From the NCBI GenBank assembly GCA_025677825.1, contig JAIXMO010000012.1, forward strand, positions 372,001 through 436,000: a stretch of DNA of 64,000 bases, given 5' to 3'. Positions 1 through 12,544 of the stretch are shown here, in pieces (position 1 is the first letter of the stretch; each line of letters opens with the position of its first letter). The position numbers and the translations under genes are program-made. Under the pieces are notes generated by a model that worked only from the letters and a program-made list of their open reading frames with translations, was not told where the DNA came from and searched no databases. The stretch is from Helicostylum pulchrum (Eukaryota; Mucoromycota; Mucoromycetes; Mucorales; Mucoraceae).

Positions 1-4
1 CTAA

Positions 5-1147
5 TTAAGCTTCTTGCATGTCCTCTGCTCCCTGGCTCTTGTTTGTTTTTGCCCATCTTAAGCCACATGCATTACATAACCTAGAACCAAAAGAACTTGT
101 TGTTAATAATAATACTTATTTTAAATAGGGGGGGGGGGTTACTACATACGTTTTAGGGCCTCTTGGACCTCTTCTCCATTCGGGTGCATCCTTTCTACCA
201 CAATCTGTACAGATACGTTCAACTTCATCATCACCTCTTCTCTTTTTACCAGTCTTTAACTTATCAACGGTTTCATTTTGAGCACCACCTTCTTCACCAA
301 TAGTAGGAGGAACTAACGTATTAAATAATTCACCTTCAATACCCATAGAGATACCACGAGAACGTTCACCCAAATCAAAGTGAAGACCAGTGAAGAGAGA
401 AACGGATTCATTTACATCATAAGAGTTCAATACACCTTGAGCGTATACACTAGCAGAGGGAGCAAACAATTCCTCAATATCATCTTCATATTCTTCGTCA
501 TTATCTTCAGCATTATCATTGTTAGTAGACGAGAGATCATCACGCATGGTACTGGGTGTATGATGACTTGTTTGAGGAGAAGCCTCTTGTTGATTAGCGT
601 GATGTTGAGCTTTACCACTATTTGCCTTTTGCTTGGCAATTTGTACTTGACGCTTCAACATTTCATTTTCCATTTTGTAATCTAAAAAGGTATCCATCAT
701 CCGAGTCATTTCTGCAGGGACGCTACGAGCAGAACCAAAGAAACCTTGCTTGAAAAAGTGACCACGGGTTTCCAATGTAGTATACTTACCATCCTTTCTC
801 AATAAACGGTAAGTAACACGCATAATGGAACCGTTGGTTTGTGCAGTACGGAACTCTCTGGTAAAGATATCTACATCATCTACATGAATATATTCAGTGA
901 AACTGTGACCCATTAACTCCGCGGGTTGATAACCAAGGAATTCACGAGACGCAGGTGAACAGTAAAGCACATTGAGATCAGAAGACAAGACATGAATGAC
1001 ATCCCGAAGTTCTTCCAAAACGTTTTGTGACCAGTTTTTTCTACGAGTAAATTCTGGTAAACTGTTGTTTACTGAACCAACATTACGTGTTGTTAAAGCT
1101 TGAGAAGCAAACTTGTTAATTTGCATGACCGATTGACCAGATTCCAT
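5..1147 (-). CDS. wc-2: White Collar-2-type PAS/GATA transcription factor
   Basis: Two exons: 150-1147 and 5-80. The intron 81-149 starts GTATGT and ends TTCTAG. Joined length is 357 aa. A single PAS domain lies at about residues 35-130 (key stretch VIHVLSSDLNVLYCSP). The KMENEMLKRQ segment that follows the PAS in WC-2 proteins is present. An acidic, Ser-rich middle leads to one GATA zinc finger. The finger's first half, CTDCGRKDAPEWRRGP, closes exon 1. The second half, LCNACGLRWAK, exists only after splicing, giving a canonical Cys4 finger. WC-2 (MadB in Phycomyces) partners the flavin photoreceptor WC-1/MadA and binds DNA in blue-light responses. There is no LOV flavin motif, so this is the partner and not the photoreceptor. 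Mucorales carry several WC-2 paralogues, and which one this is cannot be told here. Confidence 0.93.
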
Positions 1148-1725
1148 TTTTTTGTTGTTGTTATTTTAAAGTAATAAGACTAGAGAGAAAAAAAAGAAGA
1201 AAAAAGAACAAGAAAAAAGAACAAGAAAAAAAAACGTATTTATATTAGCTTTCTTTTTTTTTAAAAAAAAGAAAGTCTACTCCTCCCCCCTTCTTATATT
1301 TATTTTTCGACGGGTCTTTTTTCAGTTCGATTTGGTACTTTTACTCCCTGTTTTTATTACTTTTGGAATAGATTGTGTCAAAGCACTTGGTTTAGTTGCC
1401 AAGTTTAGATTTTAGGGCGTTTTCCGCTTTTGTTTATATTCCAGACGATTCTATCTCAACAAAACTTGGCTTTTGTTTATATTTTACAAGCATAACTCCT
1501 ACTTTTACTGTGTGGCAAACTTGTTATGGCAGTACTCCTTTTTGCACAAAAAAAAAAAAAAAAAAAAAAAACGCCTTCATCTCCTTAAAAAAACACACAT
1601 CTGATTTGTAACCATACTAAAGGTTTATTAGTGTTACCATGGTTCAATAAAATGTCATCTTTTTTACAACTCCTTTCAATAATAAAAACTCGGTAAAAAA
1701 AGTATAACTTAAGCGCAATGGATCT
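1148..1725. other. intergenic, low complexity
   Basis: Upstream side of the WC-2 gene and 3' side of the DnaJ gene. It is dominated by A and T runs, including a long A run near 1550-1570. No gene or clear regulatory motif was seen. Confidence 0.6.
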
Positions 1726-3545
1726 CTATTTTTTATTATCATCATCCTTCTTATTCTCTTCATCATGACAGATTTTACCCTTAATCTTACCAAGGGTCTT
1801 TTTAAAGAACCCTCCTTCCTTTTTATCCTTGTTATCCGATGAGGTGGTATCATCTGGTGTAATCTTTGGTGAAGGAGGAGGCGTATCGGGTTTAACTACA
1901 AGTGGTTCTTCCTTTGGACGGTACTCTTCATCAACCAAACTAGCATATTCTTGAATAATCTCTCTTTGTTTACCCTTTAATGATCTAGGCATTTCAACCT
2001 TGAGTGTAACAATTTGATCACCGCGAGCTGAGCTACGTAACTTTTGAATACCACGACCTCTTAATGCAATATTGTCTCCTGGTTGAGCACCTGAAGGAAC
2101 CTTTACATCAACATCTCCATCTACTGTAGGAATACGAACCCGTCCGCCCAAAATTGCCTTATAAAATGGAATCTTTGCATCCACATAAACATCATAATCT
2201 TGTCTGCGGAAAATATTACTTGCTTGAACCTAATTTCATTTCTACTGTTAAAAAAAAAAACTCTTTTTTTTTTTTTTTACATTTTATCCTTCAAACCTAC
2301 ATTTAAATTAACAAAAAGATCTCCACTAGGACCCTTACCATTTAAGGGTGCATCACCTTCTCCATTGACTCTAATTCTAGTATTTTGGTCTACACCAGGG
2401 GGGACCTTGACTTGTACAGTTTTTCTCTCTCTAACCTTACCCATACTGTTACAAGAAGCACAACCACAACCACTAGGAATAGATGAGCCTACACCACCAC
2501 AAGCCTGACAAGCAGCTTGCATATGGAACCCACCCATCATAATTGTTTGTACACCGGAACCATTACAGTTGGTACAAGTTTCCTTTTGTTTTCCAGCACC
2601 TAATCCACTACCTTCACAAGTACCACAGTTGGTTACCTTATCCACTTGAACGTACTTTGTGGCACCCTTGACAGCTTCCATAAACGATAATGTGACTTGA
2701 GTTTGAAGATCTTCACCTGGAGCAGGACCAGAAGGTCTACCGGCTCTACCGCCGCCACCAAATCCACCACCAAAGAATTGACTGAATATATCGTTAGGAT
2801 CAAATCCACCTGGGAATCCACCTCCACCGTGGAATCCTCCAGCTCCACCTCCACCTCCCATATTACCATCAAAAGCGTGTCCAAATTGATCGAACTGTTT
2901 ACGCTTTTCATCATCAGATAAAATCTCATAAGCTTCTTGAATTTGAGCAAACTTTTCTCTAGCATCTTTCTCTTTATTGGTATCGGGGTGATATTTTTTT
3001 GCCAACTAGAATAAATTTTAGTCCCCATGCATAAATTAGTAATATAAAAAAAAAACTTTACCCCATAATATGCTTTTTTAATTTCACCACTGGTTGAACT
3101 CTTTTTAACACCTAATACATCATAAGGGTCCTTCTTGGACGCCGAACACGTAGGAGCTTTTTATGATTACTTTTGTTAGTCTGGAAATATTTTACGAGTA
3201 ATCTTTTTTAGTCTTGTGTTACCTGTTGCGTGAATATACCTCTATTCAAATAATAACATTAAGTTTTTTTGCGTGTCTTTTTAGTGTCTTGTTATTATTT
3301 TTACCTTATTATACACATGACTGGCAGTACCGCCCAAAATGGTCTTTCCGTCTAAGTTAAAAAAAAGCATGTCAGAAAAAAATATACATACGGCATGTCA
3401 AACATTACAAGAGCATAATACCTCTTTTAATAGTGCCAATAAAGCGCTTTGTTAAAGGTCTATTCAATACATTTTGCTTTGTTTTCAAAGCTTGAGCCGC
3501 AAAGAGAAGGTTATTCACCTTTCTCCAATTAGTACGTGAAGCCAT
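1726..3545 (-). CDS. MDJ1: mitochondrial type I DnaJ co-chaperone (Mdj1-like)
   Basis: Six exons: 3422-3545, 3305-3351, 3223-3241 (a 19-nt microexon), 3062-3156, 2301-3005 and 1726-2229. All phases agree and give 497 aa. The N-terminus is basic and hydroxylated with no acidic residues ([20 protein letters not shown]), as in a mitochondrial presequence. The J domain follows ([10 protein letters not shown] ... [14 protein letters not shown], so HPD is intact). Next are a Gly/Phe-rich linker, four CxxCxGxG-type zinc modules and the C-terminal substrate-binding domain. The last 50 residues are a charged Lys/Asp tail. It stimulates mitochondrial Hsp70 in folding and prevents aggregation in the matrix. 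The matrix location is inferred from the presequence and from Mdj1/Tid1 similarity. Confidence 0.93.
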
Positions 3546-3656
3546 GTTATAAGTAAAAGAGAAAACAACCCAAAAAATAAAAATAAAAAAATGGCAAAAG
3601 TATAATATTCAAAAACAGGGATTGTGTGGGGGGGATGCGGTTTAAGCCACTAAAAT

Positions 3657-6373
3657 TTAATGATTATTATTTCTATTTCTGTCTACTTCATCGTCCGATT
3701 CATCTTCTTCGTCAAACTCAGTTAAAGGTTGAAGTACATCAAATTCATATCCATCAGGTCTTCTATCACTACTACCAGTAACACCACCTTCAGAAGGTGA
3801 TCTCCACCCATTTCTCTTATAAATATAAAGTACAGATGCAACTGCAAAGATCGCAATAGATCCTCCAACGCTATAGATAATCGTCAAGTATCCTCCATTA
3901 CTGCTTTCTTTTGCATTTTCTTCTTCAGTGTTTTTCATTTGATCGCTTTCAATAGTTGATGTAGCTGAAGGGTTTTCATCTTTAGTAGTATCAGTGGCAG
4001 CATCATCATTAGTAGTAGTAGTAGTAGTAGAAGTAGTGGAATTAGAAGTAGTATCAGTAGTAGTACTACTACTGCTTACGGCGGTAGTATCGGTGCTAGA
4101 TGTAGTAGTAGCAGTAGTTGTAGTTTTAGATTTACTTTTATGTTTATTGGGAGTAGGTCTAGAAGGAGTGTCATCAGATACTGTTGTCTGTGTTGTAGTT
4201 GTAGTTAAAGGTAATTCAAGTTCCTCATCATCATGAATACCCGTAGATACGTGAACAGGGGTTCCAACAAAATCAGGATCTTGTTCACCAAACAACGTCA
4301 ATGTCCAGTTCATCATAAATCCAGAAGTCTTTGGGTTATCCACATCATACACATGCAAAGTCCAATTACCGACGGGATCTTCTTCCCAATGCTTCACCGA
4401 CATAAACTTCCAATCTTTAATACCGTTAGTATCGTCATCCAGCGTACGTCTTGTTGCCAACTCAGATCTAACATTGTTGGGACTTTCAAGGTCAATCACG
4501 ATACTTCCACGTCGTTCATGCTCAATATTAACAGTTGCAGTAATATGTTCCAATCGAAGCAGACCTGCTGCCTTGATCATTTCATCCGTTACCAAGACGA
4601 TGTTTTTCAAAGCTTTTCTGGTCTTCAAACCAGTAGAGTCTGGAATAGCAACTTTTTTCTGTGGGCTAGGTAGCTCAAGCCAAGTTTGTTGGTTTACCAA
4701 GGGAAAAGTTTTGGCCGCTTCTACAAGTGCATATGCGTCCAATTTACCGTACCCGAATTTATGGTTGTATAATCTTCCTGACGGTAACTTTTTCCAGTCA
4801 TTGTCGTCCATGTTAATAGGTACTGCTGTTTGTACACAAAGATGCTGAAGATCTCTCCATGACAGATCAGGTCGGACAGAAAGAACAAGTGCAAAGATAC
4901 CTGCTGCATTAGGTGCTGCTGCAGACGTACCGCCATGTCTATTGGAACAAGCATTTGTACCTACATCTGTTGTATGCTACTCAATAATTTTTTTTAGTAA
5001 AACACATACAAAAAAAAATCGATTAAATACTTACAATAAATTGTCCACTACCACTTGAATAAGTAACTACCAATTGTGCAGAACAACTTTCAGAATAAGG
5101 AGGATGTTCATTTGTATGATCAATAGCACCCACAGTAATTGTATAAATACTATTTGTATACCCGTCAAAATTACAGTTATCACCGGATACAGCACCGTTA
5201 CCTGTAGCAAACACATACACAGATCCCTTTCCATCTCGTCCATTTTTAATTCCGTTATAAAACGCATCTGCTAAAATACCGTTGGGCGCTTCCATTGTTC
5301 GACCGTTATCTGGCGGTCCCCAAGAACAAGAAAAGATATGGTTCTTTTGGTATTCATAATTCAAAGCAATTGCTTCATCTGCATCAGTAAGATCACCAGA
5401 TAAAATACGAACACCTAAATGCGTACATCTTTTTGTTTAATAACTCGTTATCTTTCGATCTATAGTATGAACATATACCTGCTACTTTGGATTCATAAGC
5501 AATACCTACACCACAGACATCATTTTTCACAGCTGCAATTTGACCAGCACATCTCGTTCCATGACTATCGTCCCAAAGTTTAGGTGTTGGTAAATCTTCA
5601 TGATCGTTAAAATCATAAGACCCTTCAGCATACTTTTATATATATTTTTTTTGCACGTTAATACGTTGTTTTTTTTTTAAAAAAAAAAAACTAGGTTAAC
5701 CAAAAAAAACTTACAAAATTATCTTTTAAATCTTCACTCTTATAGTCCAAACCATCATCCAAAATAACTACCACTACATCTTTACCGGCAATACCTTGCT
5801 TCCATACTCCTGTGACATTAATATCGTTACCGGGATTTTCTTGATTAATCTAAAAAATATTAATTTTGTTTATATGCAAGGTTTTAAAGGAGCAAATAGA
5901 AAAAAGGGGAAAGTATAATAACTTACCAAATGCCATTGTTTCTCAAACCAAGGATCGCCCATTCCCAAAGACTTTTGAACATCCGTAAATAAATCTTGAG
6001 GAGGAATAGGTCCACGCTTCACTCTCCTTTTCAACACTTGTTTATCGATTGTCTCCACTTTGTGCCAAGGACTTTCTTCTCTTTTACTTAGCGCAAGGTT
6101 TTTATGGCGATAAAATTGAGATAGAATGGCATCCTCGTGCTGTCTCTTTTTCGATTTGGGTGAACTGAGCATGTACCAAGAATCTAATTCACCTATAGAC
6201 CCTTCAAACCTTGCATTCAAGGTATGTGCAATATGTTGTGCTGAATCTGCTCCATCTTGTGGTATCTTTAAAGTGTAATATTCTCTATCTGCGTCTCTTT
6301 TACCCATATATTTTCCTTGTACAAAAGTACCAAAGGAAGCCGCCAAAAGTGCAATTGCTGTTAATTGTACCAT
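3657..6373 (-). CDS. KEX2: kexin, subtilisin-like proprotein convertase
   Basis: Five exons: 5927-6373, 5715-5849, 5479-5632, 5035-5414 and 3657-4976, all in phase, giving 811 aa (yeast Kex2 is 814). The start is set at the ATG before the signal peptide (MVQLTAIALLAASFG); an upstream in-frame ATG would precede it with a charged leader. The prodomain ends at KRRVKR, about residue 120, which is the autocleavage site. Catalytic residues are visible: Asp about 180 (VILDDGLDY), His about 218 (DDSHGTRCAG), oxyanion Asn about 318 (FATGNGA) and Ser about 390 (GGTSAAAP). A P domain, a long Ser/Thr-rich stalk, one transmembrane helix at about 735-758 and an acidic cytosolic tail follow. The tail contains YEFDVL, matching the Tyr-based trans-Golgi retrieval motif of Kex2. 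It cleaves pro-proteins after dibasic sites in the late Golgi. Confidence 0.96.
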
Positions 6374-7230
6374 GGCAAAAAAAAGGGACAATAGAACAGA
6401 AAATAAAAGAAAAGAAGAAAAGGAAAAAAAAAAAGGTCCCTTATTTGGATCGGTCGCAGTTGGATCATCCAATCAAAGCTGAAAACGCATACGATTTAAA
6501 CATATTGAGATTAAAGACCATGTTGCTGTAAATTGCATGCTTAAGGTTATTTATGTATTTTAAACCCCTAATATACAACACTATGCGTCTATTTACTACA
6601 TGTTTTATTGGTTGTATGTTATCCGGGAGTGCTTAGAGCTTTTATCCAGTTTATAGGCAATAAGAAAATCGTAAAAAAAAAAAAGAAGTAATAAATAAGC
6701 AGAAAATTTCGCTCATTTGTAAATAAATTACACATGTATAGTTATGCATTGTCATAAAAGAGTTAAAATTATCATATTCGATTGAGCGCCTTCAGTAGCA
6801 TTCAGCCTAATCTATTTCACACAAAGCCTATTTATATAGTTGATAAAAAAAAAAGTGATGCCTGTGCCTATAAAAATGAGTTTTATTTTTACAGACGAGA
6901 AAATGTACGAGATTATCCTTCTGGTTAAATATCAAAAGTGATTTCTATTTATCGCCTCTTCTTTTTCTTCATGGAATTCTTGATACACGATTCTATGCAC
7001 GGTTGATCAACTTCGTTTTTTCTCAAAAAAAGGAGTCTTGCATGAATCAAGTAGATATGATTAGTTAACTAACGGCTATATAAGACACAAATAGTCTATA
7101 AATACGTCATGAATAGAGGCGTTCGTATTTTATCATCTATTTATTTTTTAAACAAGTCTTCCTTTTTCTTCAGTTCTTAATTATATTTTTTTTGCTTTTA
7201 TGATTTTGTTTTCACATTCTGTTTTCTGTT
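6374..7230. other. intergenic between kexin and the next plus-strand gene
   Basis: AT-rich, with repeated A runs and no coding stretch I can support. Confidence 0.5.
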
Positions 7231-7350
7231 CGTATACAAACAGATATGGTTCTTAGAGTAATGGCCATTCATAAAGGTAAGTAAAAATAATACGTTACAT
7301 TTTTTTAACCAACCGTGTAAATTGACCGTACATCAAGAATTTCCCCTTTT
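7231..7350 (+). repeat. dispersed repeat copy 1 (short exon-like core)
   Basis: The core reads ATGGTTCTTAGAGTAATGGC and continues CATTCATAAAG followed by a GTAAGT donor-like site. Related copies lie near 30764-30865 and 42262-42375, with a shorter tail-only match near 9970-10050. In three cases the copy precedes coding debris or a lineage-specific gene by 100-800 bases. It could be a conserved 5' exon or leader of a mobile gene, or simply an element end. Confidence 0.55.
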
Positions 7351-7441
7351 CTTTGTAACAGGAAATCTTCACTTTCTTTCAAAATGACAAAAAAATTATC
7401 TAAAACCTTTTTTTCCCTCTATTGCTTCTTCTCTCATAAAA

Positions 7442-8311
7442 ATGGACCTTCTAAAAGAATTTGCCAAAGAACATGAAAAAGTAAACATTCGCGACTTTTT
7501 TCGACGCGAGTATGAAGACGTCCACCTGTATAACACTCAGATTGACTCGGTGGGATTGGCAATATTGACAATGTTTCTGTTAAAAATGAAAATTATCTTG
7601 AACTTGAAGACGAACGTTGGGAGGGTCTTAGGAATCACTGGTCAATGATTGTTGACGAGTTTGTGATTAATTATGCTAATAAGAAAGTAAGTACAAGGCA
7701 TATAAAGCTATTCTGTATTCTTATGTAATACACTTATCAACAACATCGTATTTAACTATAAACAAAAGGTTACCAAGAATTTGTTCAAAATTGACTGGGA
7801 AGAACTATACAATACTTGTATAATGGTATGAATTTACACTGAAAACAAAAATAAGCGCTTCTCTAACGCTTATTCGATGTTAATAGGGCAAAAATAAGAA
7901 AAGACTCAGAAGTTCCGTTATACAAGAACATACAAGTATCGTTAATGATGTTGTAAATGAGGTACAAATAGAGCTTAAAAAAAAGAAGTCGTATACACGC
8001 ATCCTACTTTCTTGAAGATCGAAACAAGTCTGCAAATAATTTGAAACATATTCTAAAGACAATCACCGGCTCCATCCCTCCTAGTTCAGCAGCAGCATTG
8101 AGAAGACTTAGTGCCTTGAAGCAAAATAGTCCTAGTTTTTTTTTCGAAGCTTTCGGGAATAGAAGGCTTGTTCCTTAAAATGAATGACAACTTAAAAGAA
8201 GTGTATAAGAAAAGTTTGGACAACAGCACATTCTCTTCTGGTTCTTCCTCGGACTCTGACTCGTCACCTAACCCTTCTCCTAAAAAAAAAGCAAAAAGCA
8301 AAAAAATCTAA
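7442..8311 (+). CDS. multi-exon protein of unknown function
   Basis: I do not recognise the family. Coding stretches separated by plausible introns can be followed. They run from MDLLKEFAKEHEKVNIRDFF through a frame change near 7550. A stretch ELEDERWEGLRNHWSMIVDE ends at a GTAAGT donor near 7687. Then come VTKNLFKIDWEELYNTCIM (about 7769-7826) with a GTATGA donor, GKNKKRLRSSVIQEHTSIVN (from about 7888), and LKHILKTITGSIPPSSAAAL (about 8040-8100). The C-terminal exon EGLFLKMNDNLKEVYKKSLD ends in an Ser/Asp-rich, Lys-rich tail with stop at 8311. Acidic-Ser plus Lys-rich tails suggest a nuclear protein, but that is weak. The frame change near 7550 may be an unrecognised intron or a disabling indel. 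Confidence 0.45.
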
Positions 8312-10312
8312 TTAATTGGTCTTGATAAATTTATCCTTTTCCTTTATTAAAAAAATAATAATTTTTTTTCAACGCTATCAGCTTGTCTGTGAATCCTCTT
8401 TTTTCTTCTTAATCTGTCAAAGGCTTTCATGACACCATAGAGGTGCATTGTTCAATGCAGTTCATAGGTACGCGTGGTAGTCGGTATGCGATTGGTTCCG
8501 TTTACAAAGAATATAGGAGAAAAACCTTCGTCTACGAAAGGAAATATAAATTGCGCAGAGCTTGTAACTTTTTTGAAACCTCGAAGCGGATCAAGTGGCA
8601 TTTCTTTCAGTTACAGGTTAATCAATCATAGTGGGATAGCTAATAGTGAACCAAACAATATTTCTGAATGCTCTTTCCCGAACAGTTACTTGCTCCCAAG
8701 GATTTCCGCAAAGATCTTCCTGTTCTTGAGCTTGTCGAATGTAAAAAGCGTTCAGCAGGATGAATTTTCTATTACCGTTCAGAAATATCAAGGATATCAG
8801 TGAAATCCAAGGATCATTGTATAAGAGCTTACCTAAGTGAGAAAAAAGGAAAATGCTTATAAAAATAGAGAGACAAAGGACATACAACATCCTTAAAGAG
8901 CCAAAACCGAACCCAACAAGCTCAAGTAGAGTGATTCCGTCATTTTTAGTACGTATGGATATATTAATAGAGGACATACAACACCCCTAGAAAACTTCAG
9001 GTAAGGTGAAATTATAAAAGACATTAGTAATTATATAACATTACTTGAGAAATGAGTGGAAGAAATATAAAATACTTTGTAACAGCTTGCCTTTTTTATT
9101 ATTTTTAGTTCTTCCAAAGTCAACTTGAATACCACTCTTTAAGAATGCTTGTAGTTTACTGCAGTAGAATGTATAACGAACCAAACGATAGAAAATAGGA
9201 ATGGTTGAAGTGAAGTGATATTCTTTTTAATAGATCGCACGGTAATAGTCCGCTTTAAGTATCCAGCTGATGTTTCGCCAAGTTCACGCCACTTACAACC
9301 TGACCGTAGAGCTTTTGTCTCGACTAGTTCCTTTTGAATTTTAGCTATTGTATTCTCTATGCCTGGGAGACGTGGATTAATGATAGTAGTTAGTTTGTAT
9401 GATCGAAGAAAGGAGTTTCGTTTTTTTTTTGGAGACGTTTTAAAGATCGCTGTTGCCAGGATCGTTTATGTCGACTGAAAGTTTAGGGTTTGTACAACTA
9501 TAGCTACACAATTACTAAAGTCATAACTGCCTCCTCTTGGGTAGTAGTTATCTTTGAGTCATTGGGACGATTGGCCATTAGGATATTTAAATGAAAGGTC
9601 CAAAATTGAATTTAAACCTAACCTATTCAAATATCGTAAGTTAGTAAAAAAAAAAGAAATGCATATATTACTATTGACTTTTCTTTTGTAATCAGTTCAA
9701 AATACTTGAATCGCAGCTTTTTTTTTTCACTATGAAGCCAACAGAAAGGGGCGATGGCTCTATCTTTTAAAAAAAAAGATGCAAAATAATAAATAAAAGA
9801 GTACTTACTGGTGTGCATTGTAAAGAGAAGATGATTTATCTATCCTAAAAACAAAAAAAGGATTAAAATACAGCTTAGGCTGATATGTGATTTATGTATT
9901 CAATCATTTTTACAACTTGTTACAACTCAATTTAACGGACCATAAACGCCGTTCATGCAATAAGTTTTAAAAAAAATACGTTACACTTTTTTTTTTTTTT
10001 TTTTTTTTTTTTTTGCCTGAGCGTGTGTACCAAGAATTCCCCCCAAAATAAAACGAAATCTTACTTTAGGAATCCATTATCAATCACAATATTTTTATTT
10101 GAGAGCCGATTCATCTTCTAGATTAACCTTCAATAGCGTTCAGTAACCTTCTCCCTCCAGTAGCCTTTTGAGTAGTCATGTATTAGCTACTTATTTCCCT
10201 TATGCATTAGAAACTTAGTGTTATGCGTAAATTATATCTTTTTAAAAAAAGAATGTTCAATTGCCCACTCTGCTCCCAAAACAACGAAGAGGAGAATACG
10301 CTTGAATTTATG

Positions 10313-10346
<34 letters not shown>

Positions 10347-10488
10347 GTCGGACACCTTCTTGAAAACTGTGAGACCCCCCAAACATAATTCATTGGCCGT
10401 AGCTGACAAAAGTAAATCTCACACTTTTTTAATTGTTTTTTTTATTTTTTATTTTTTTTCCCTTCTTGTTACGTAAAAGTATTATATA
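8312..10488. other. gene-poor stretch with possible mobile-element debris
   Basis: A minus-strand reading frame at 8618-8977 (119 codons, one hydrophobic segment, WFTISYPTMID end) has no recognisable family or supporting exons. Between 9000 and 10490 there are long T runs (near 9988-10014 and 10314-10343) and a partial match to the dispersed repeat seen at 7231, 30764 and 42262. No gene is supported with confidence. Confidence 0.4.
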
Positions 10489-11982
10489 ATGTCAAAGCTA
10501 TTATCCTCTTTGGCAATGCTTGCCTTGGCTTCCTATGTATCAGCCGAAGAAGAAAAGACACCTGTAGAAGGTAAATTCACGCGTCTAAAACCACACAACA
10601 CGGCTTTTTTTTTTTTACCTCGAAAAGTCATCATCATCATCTCATCACTTCTTTTTTTTTTTTTATGTAGCTCCTGTTAATCCTATCTTAACAAGACGTA
10701 AGTTTTTATTCTCTACAATTTATTCCAAATACTTACACCTTTTTTCTGTAGGACTTACTATTAATGATTTCCATATGGAGATTGTATTAAGTATTACCTT
10801 TATTGCACTTGCCTTTGTTTGGTTCCAAGGAAAGACTACAAACTTAAAGAAGGCCAAAACCTGGTAATTTTTTTTTTTAAAAAAAAATTTGTTGGATAAT
10901 AAGTATACTAATTATATTGATAGGGTAAACGATCAAATTGAGTTCCTCGAAAGCCAATTCGCGCTTGTAGGCGACAAATTGTCCAACGAAAAGTCTGTCT
11001 TGATGGTGGACGGACCCGCTGATTTCCTTTTATACACTTCTGGCAGACGTAACGTTCAGTTTGGTCACTGGTGGCTCAAGATGAAACCCAGAAACGATAT
11101 TTTGACATTCTTCACCACTCAAGTTCTCGCTTTGGTAGGTTACGCAAAGCCTTCCACTGATAGAGTTGTAAGTTTCCCCCCGGGATTAAATTGAATAATC
11201 ACTAAAACAAACGTTTATTATAGAATTTGACCATGGCTTTAGATAAATCTATTCCCGAAAAGTTTGTTTTTGCTGTTGTCAAGAAGGATTTAGCCAATGA
11301 ATTACACAAGAAGCGTTTTGATTTAGTAAGAAATTATATATAAAGGGAGAGGGAGGGGACAATAAATGCTAAGACAGATTGTTTTGTAGAAGCGTGTTGG
11401 TAAAGTTGCATCTAGTAAAGTCCTTCCTGCTAATTTAACAATCTATGCTGAGACTCAAAAGTTGGCTGATACCATTTTAGCTGGTAAAGTTGGTGAGATT
11501 CTTGCACAAACCTCTGATCGTCTTGAATCTTTGATTATCTCTAGTTTACCTGAAGAAGAGCCCGAAATGTAAAACCAACTTATGATCTAGTAACCGAAAA
11601 AAAAGATTTGTACTAACAATGATTATTTTATAGGTTTGAAGCTGATAGCTTTATCACAGTTTCTCTCAATTTCGTCATGCCCTCTACTGCTGGATTCGAT
11701 CCACTTGTTGAACTCGCGTGTGAACTTCCCGACGTTGTTGGTCAATTGAGATTGACAGGTGACGTTAAATCCAAGATCAACAAGAACCGTGACGAATTGG
11801 TGAAAGAATTCTCCAAGAGAGTAGCTGCCGATCGTGCAGAGGAGTTACAAAAGAAGAAGGCTGAAGCTAAACGTGCTGAAGAAGAACGTGTCAAAAAGAT
11901 GACTCCTGCTGAACAACGCAAGTGGGAAGAAAAGGAACGCGCTCGTAACATGAAGAAGCAACAAAAGAAGAAGAAGATGTAA
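10489..11982 (+). CDS. CCDC47: CCDC47-like ER membrane protein (DUF1682)
   Basis: Seven exons: 10489-10570, 10671-10697, 10752-10863, 10924-11167, 11224-11325, 11390-11568 and 11634-11982, all in phase, giving 364 aa. A signal peptide (MSKLLSSLAMLALASYVSA) is followed by a short luminal piece and one membrane helix (IVLSITFIALAFVWF). The large cytosolic domain shows the family pattern: FLESQFALVGD, an SGRRNV segment, then FVFAVVKKDLANEL. The end is a highly charged, coiled-coil-like Lys/Arg/Glu tail ending KKQQKKKKM. CCDC47 is part of the PAT complex that helps insert multipass proteins at the Sec61 translocon, and it binds near the ribosome through the basic tail. Exon 2 is only 27 nt. Confidence 0.9.
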
Positions 11983-12064
11983 TAATCAAAAAATTTATAA
12001 TAGTAATAAAAAATAATAGTAGTAATGATATATATAAACAATTTTATTTGTGTGTGAGGGAATT

Positions 12065-12384
12065 TTATTTCTTGTTGGTTCTGTTGAGTTGCTCATTTGC
12101 GATTTCCCAAGCGGGCTTATCGGTCTCTGCTGCTTCACGCATAAGATCCATGAATTGTTGTTGCTTTTCGCGATTAGCTAATTTAATAGCTTCATATTCT
12201 TTTCTCAATGCAGGATCTAATTTCTACAGTAAAAGAATGAGTAAAAAAAAAGGAGATATTTTTTTAGTGTTAGTCACGGAACCTTGACGATTTCATCTTC
12301 ATTAGGGACTGTATATTTCATGAGTGCAACTCCAGTACCAATAATAGTTGTCATGTAGACAAGAACTTTGAATTCATTAGCCAT
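12065..12384 (-). CDS. CBP4: small Cbp4/UQCC3-like protein, bc1 complex assembly
   Basis: Two exons, 12283-12384 and 12065-12223, giving 86 aa. An N-terminal single membrane helix (FKVLVYMTTIIGTGVALMKY) is followed by TVPNEDEIVKKLDPALRKEY. The end is a charged helix with KQQQFMDLMREAAETDKPAW. This layout (one helix, then TP-x-E-E, then a charged region ending in DKP-x-W) matches fungal Cbp4, an inner-membrane factor for cytochrome bc1 assembly. The donor of the only intron is the weak GTTCCG, so the junction is less certain than the protein. The alternative is another small inner-membrane protein of similar shape. Confidence 0.65.
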
Positions 12385-12544
12385 TTTGATTAATGTAAGT
12401 TTTGACACAAAAAAAGGAAAAGAGAGAGGAAAATAAAGAAAACCGGGGTCAAAAATATATTTTAAACCTCCATATTTTTTTTTGGAGTTTATGTACATAA
12501 AAGTTTTATAAGGTATAGTATATGTATTGTATATTTTTTTATGA

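Noticed and set aside
3994..4236. Plus-strand poly-Val/Leu ORF
   Set aside because: It is the reverse strand of the Ser/Thr-rich stalk of kexin.
8443..8803. Two overlapping plus-strand ORFs
   Set aside because: No exons, motifs or start context support either; they overlap each other in different frames.
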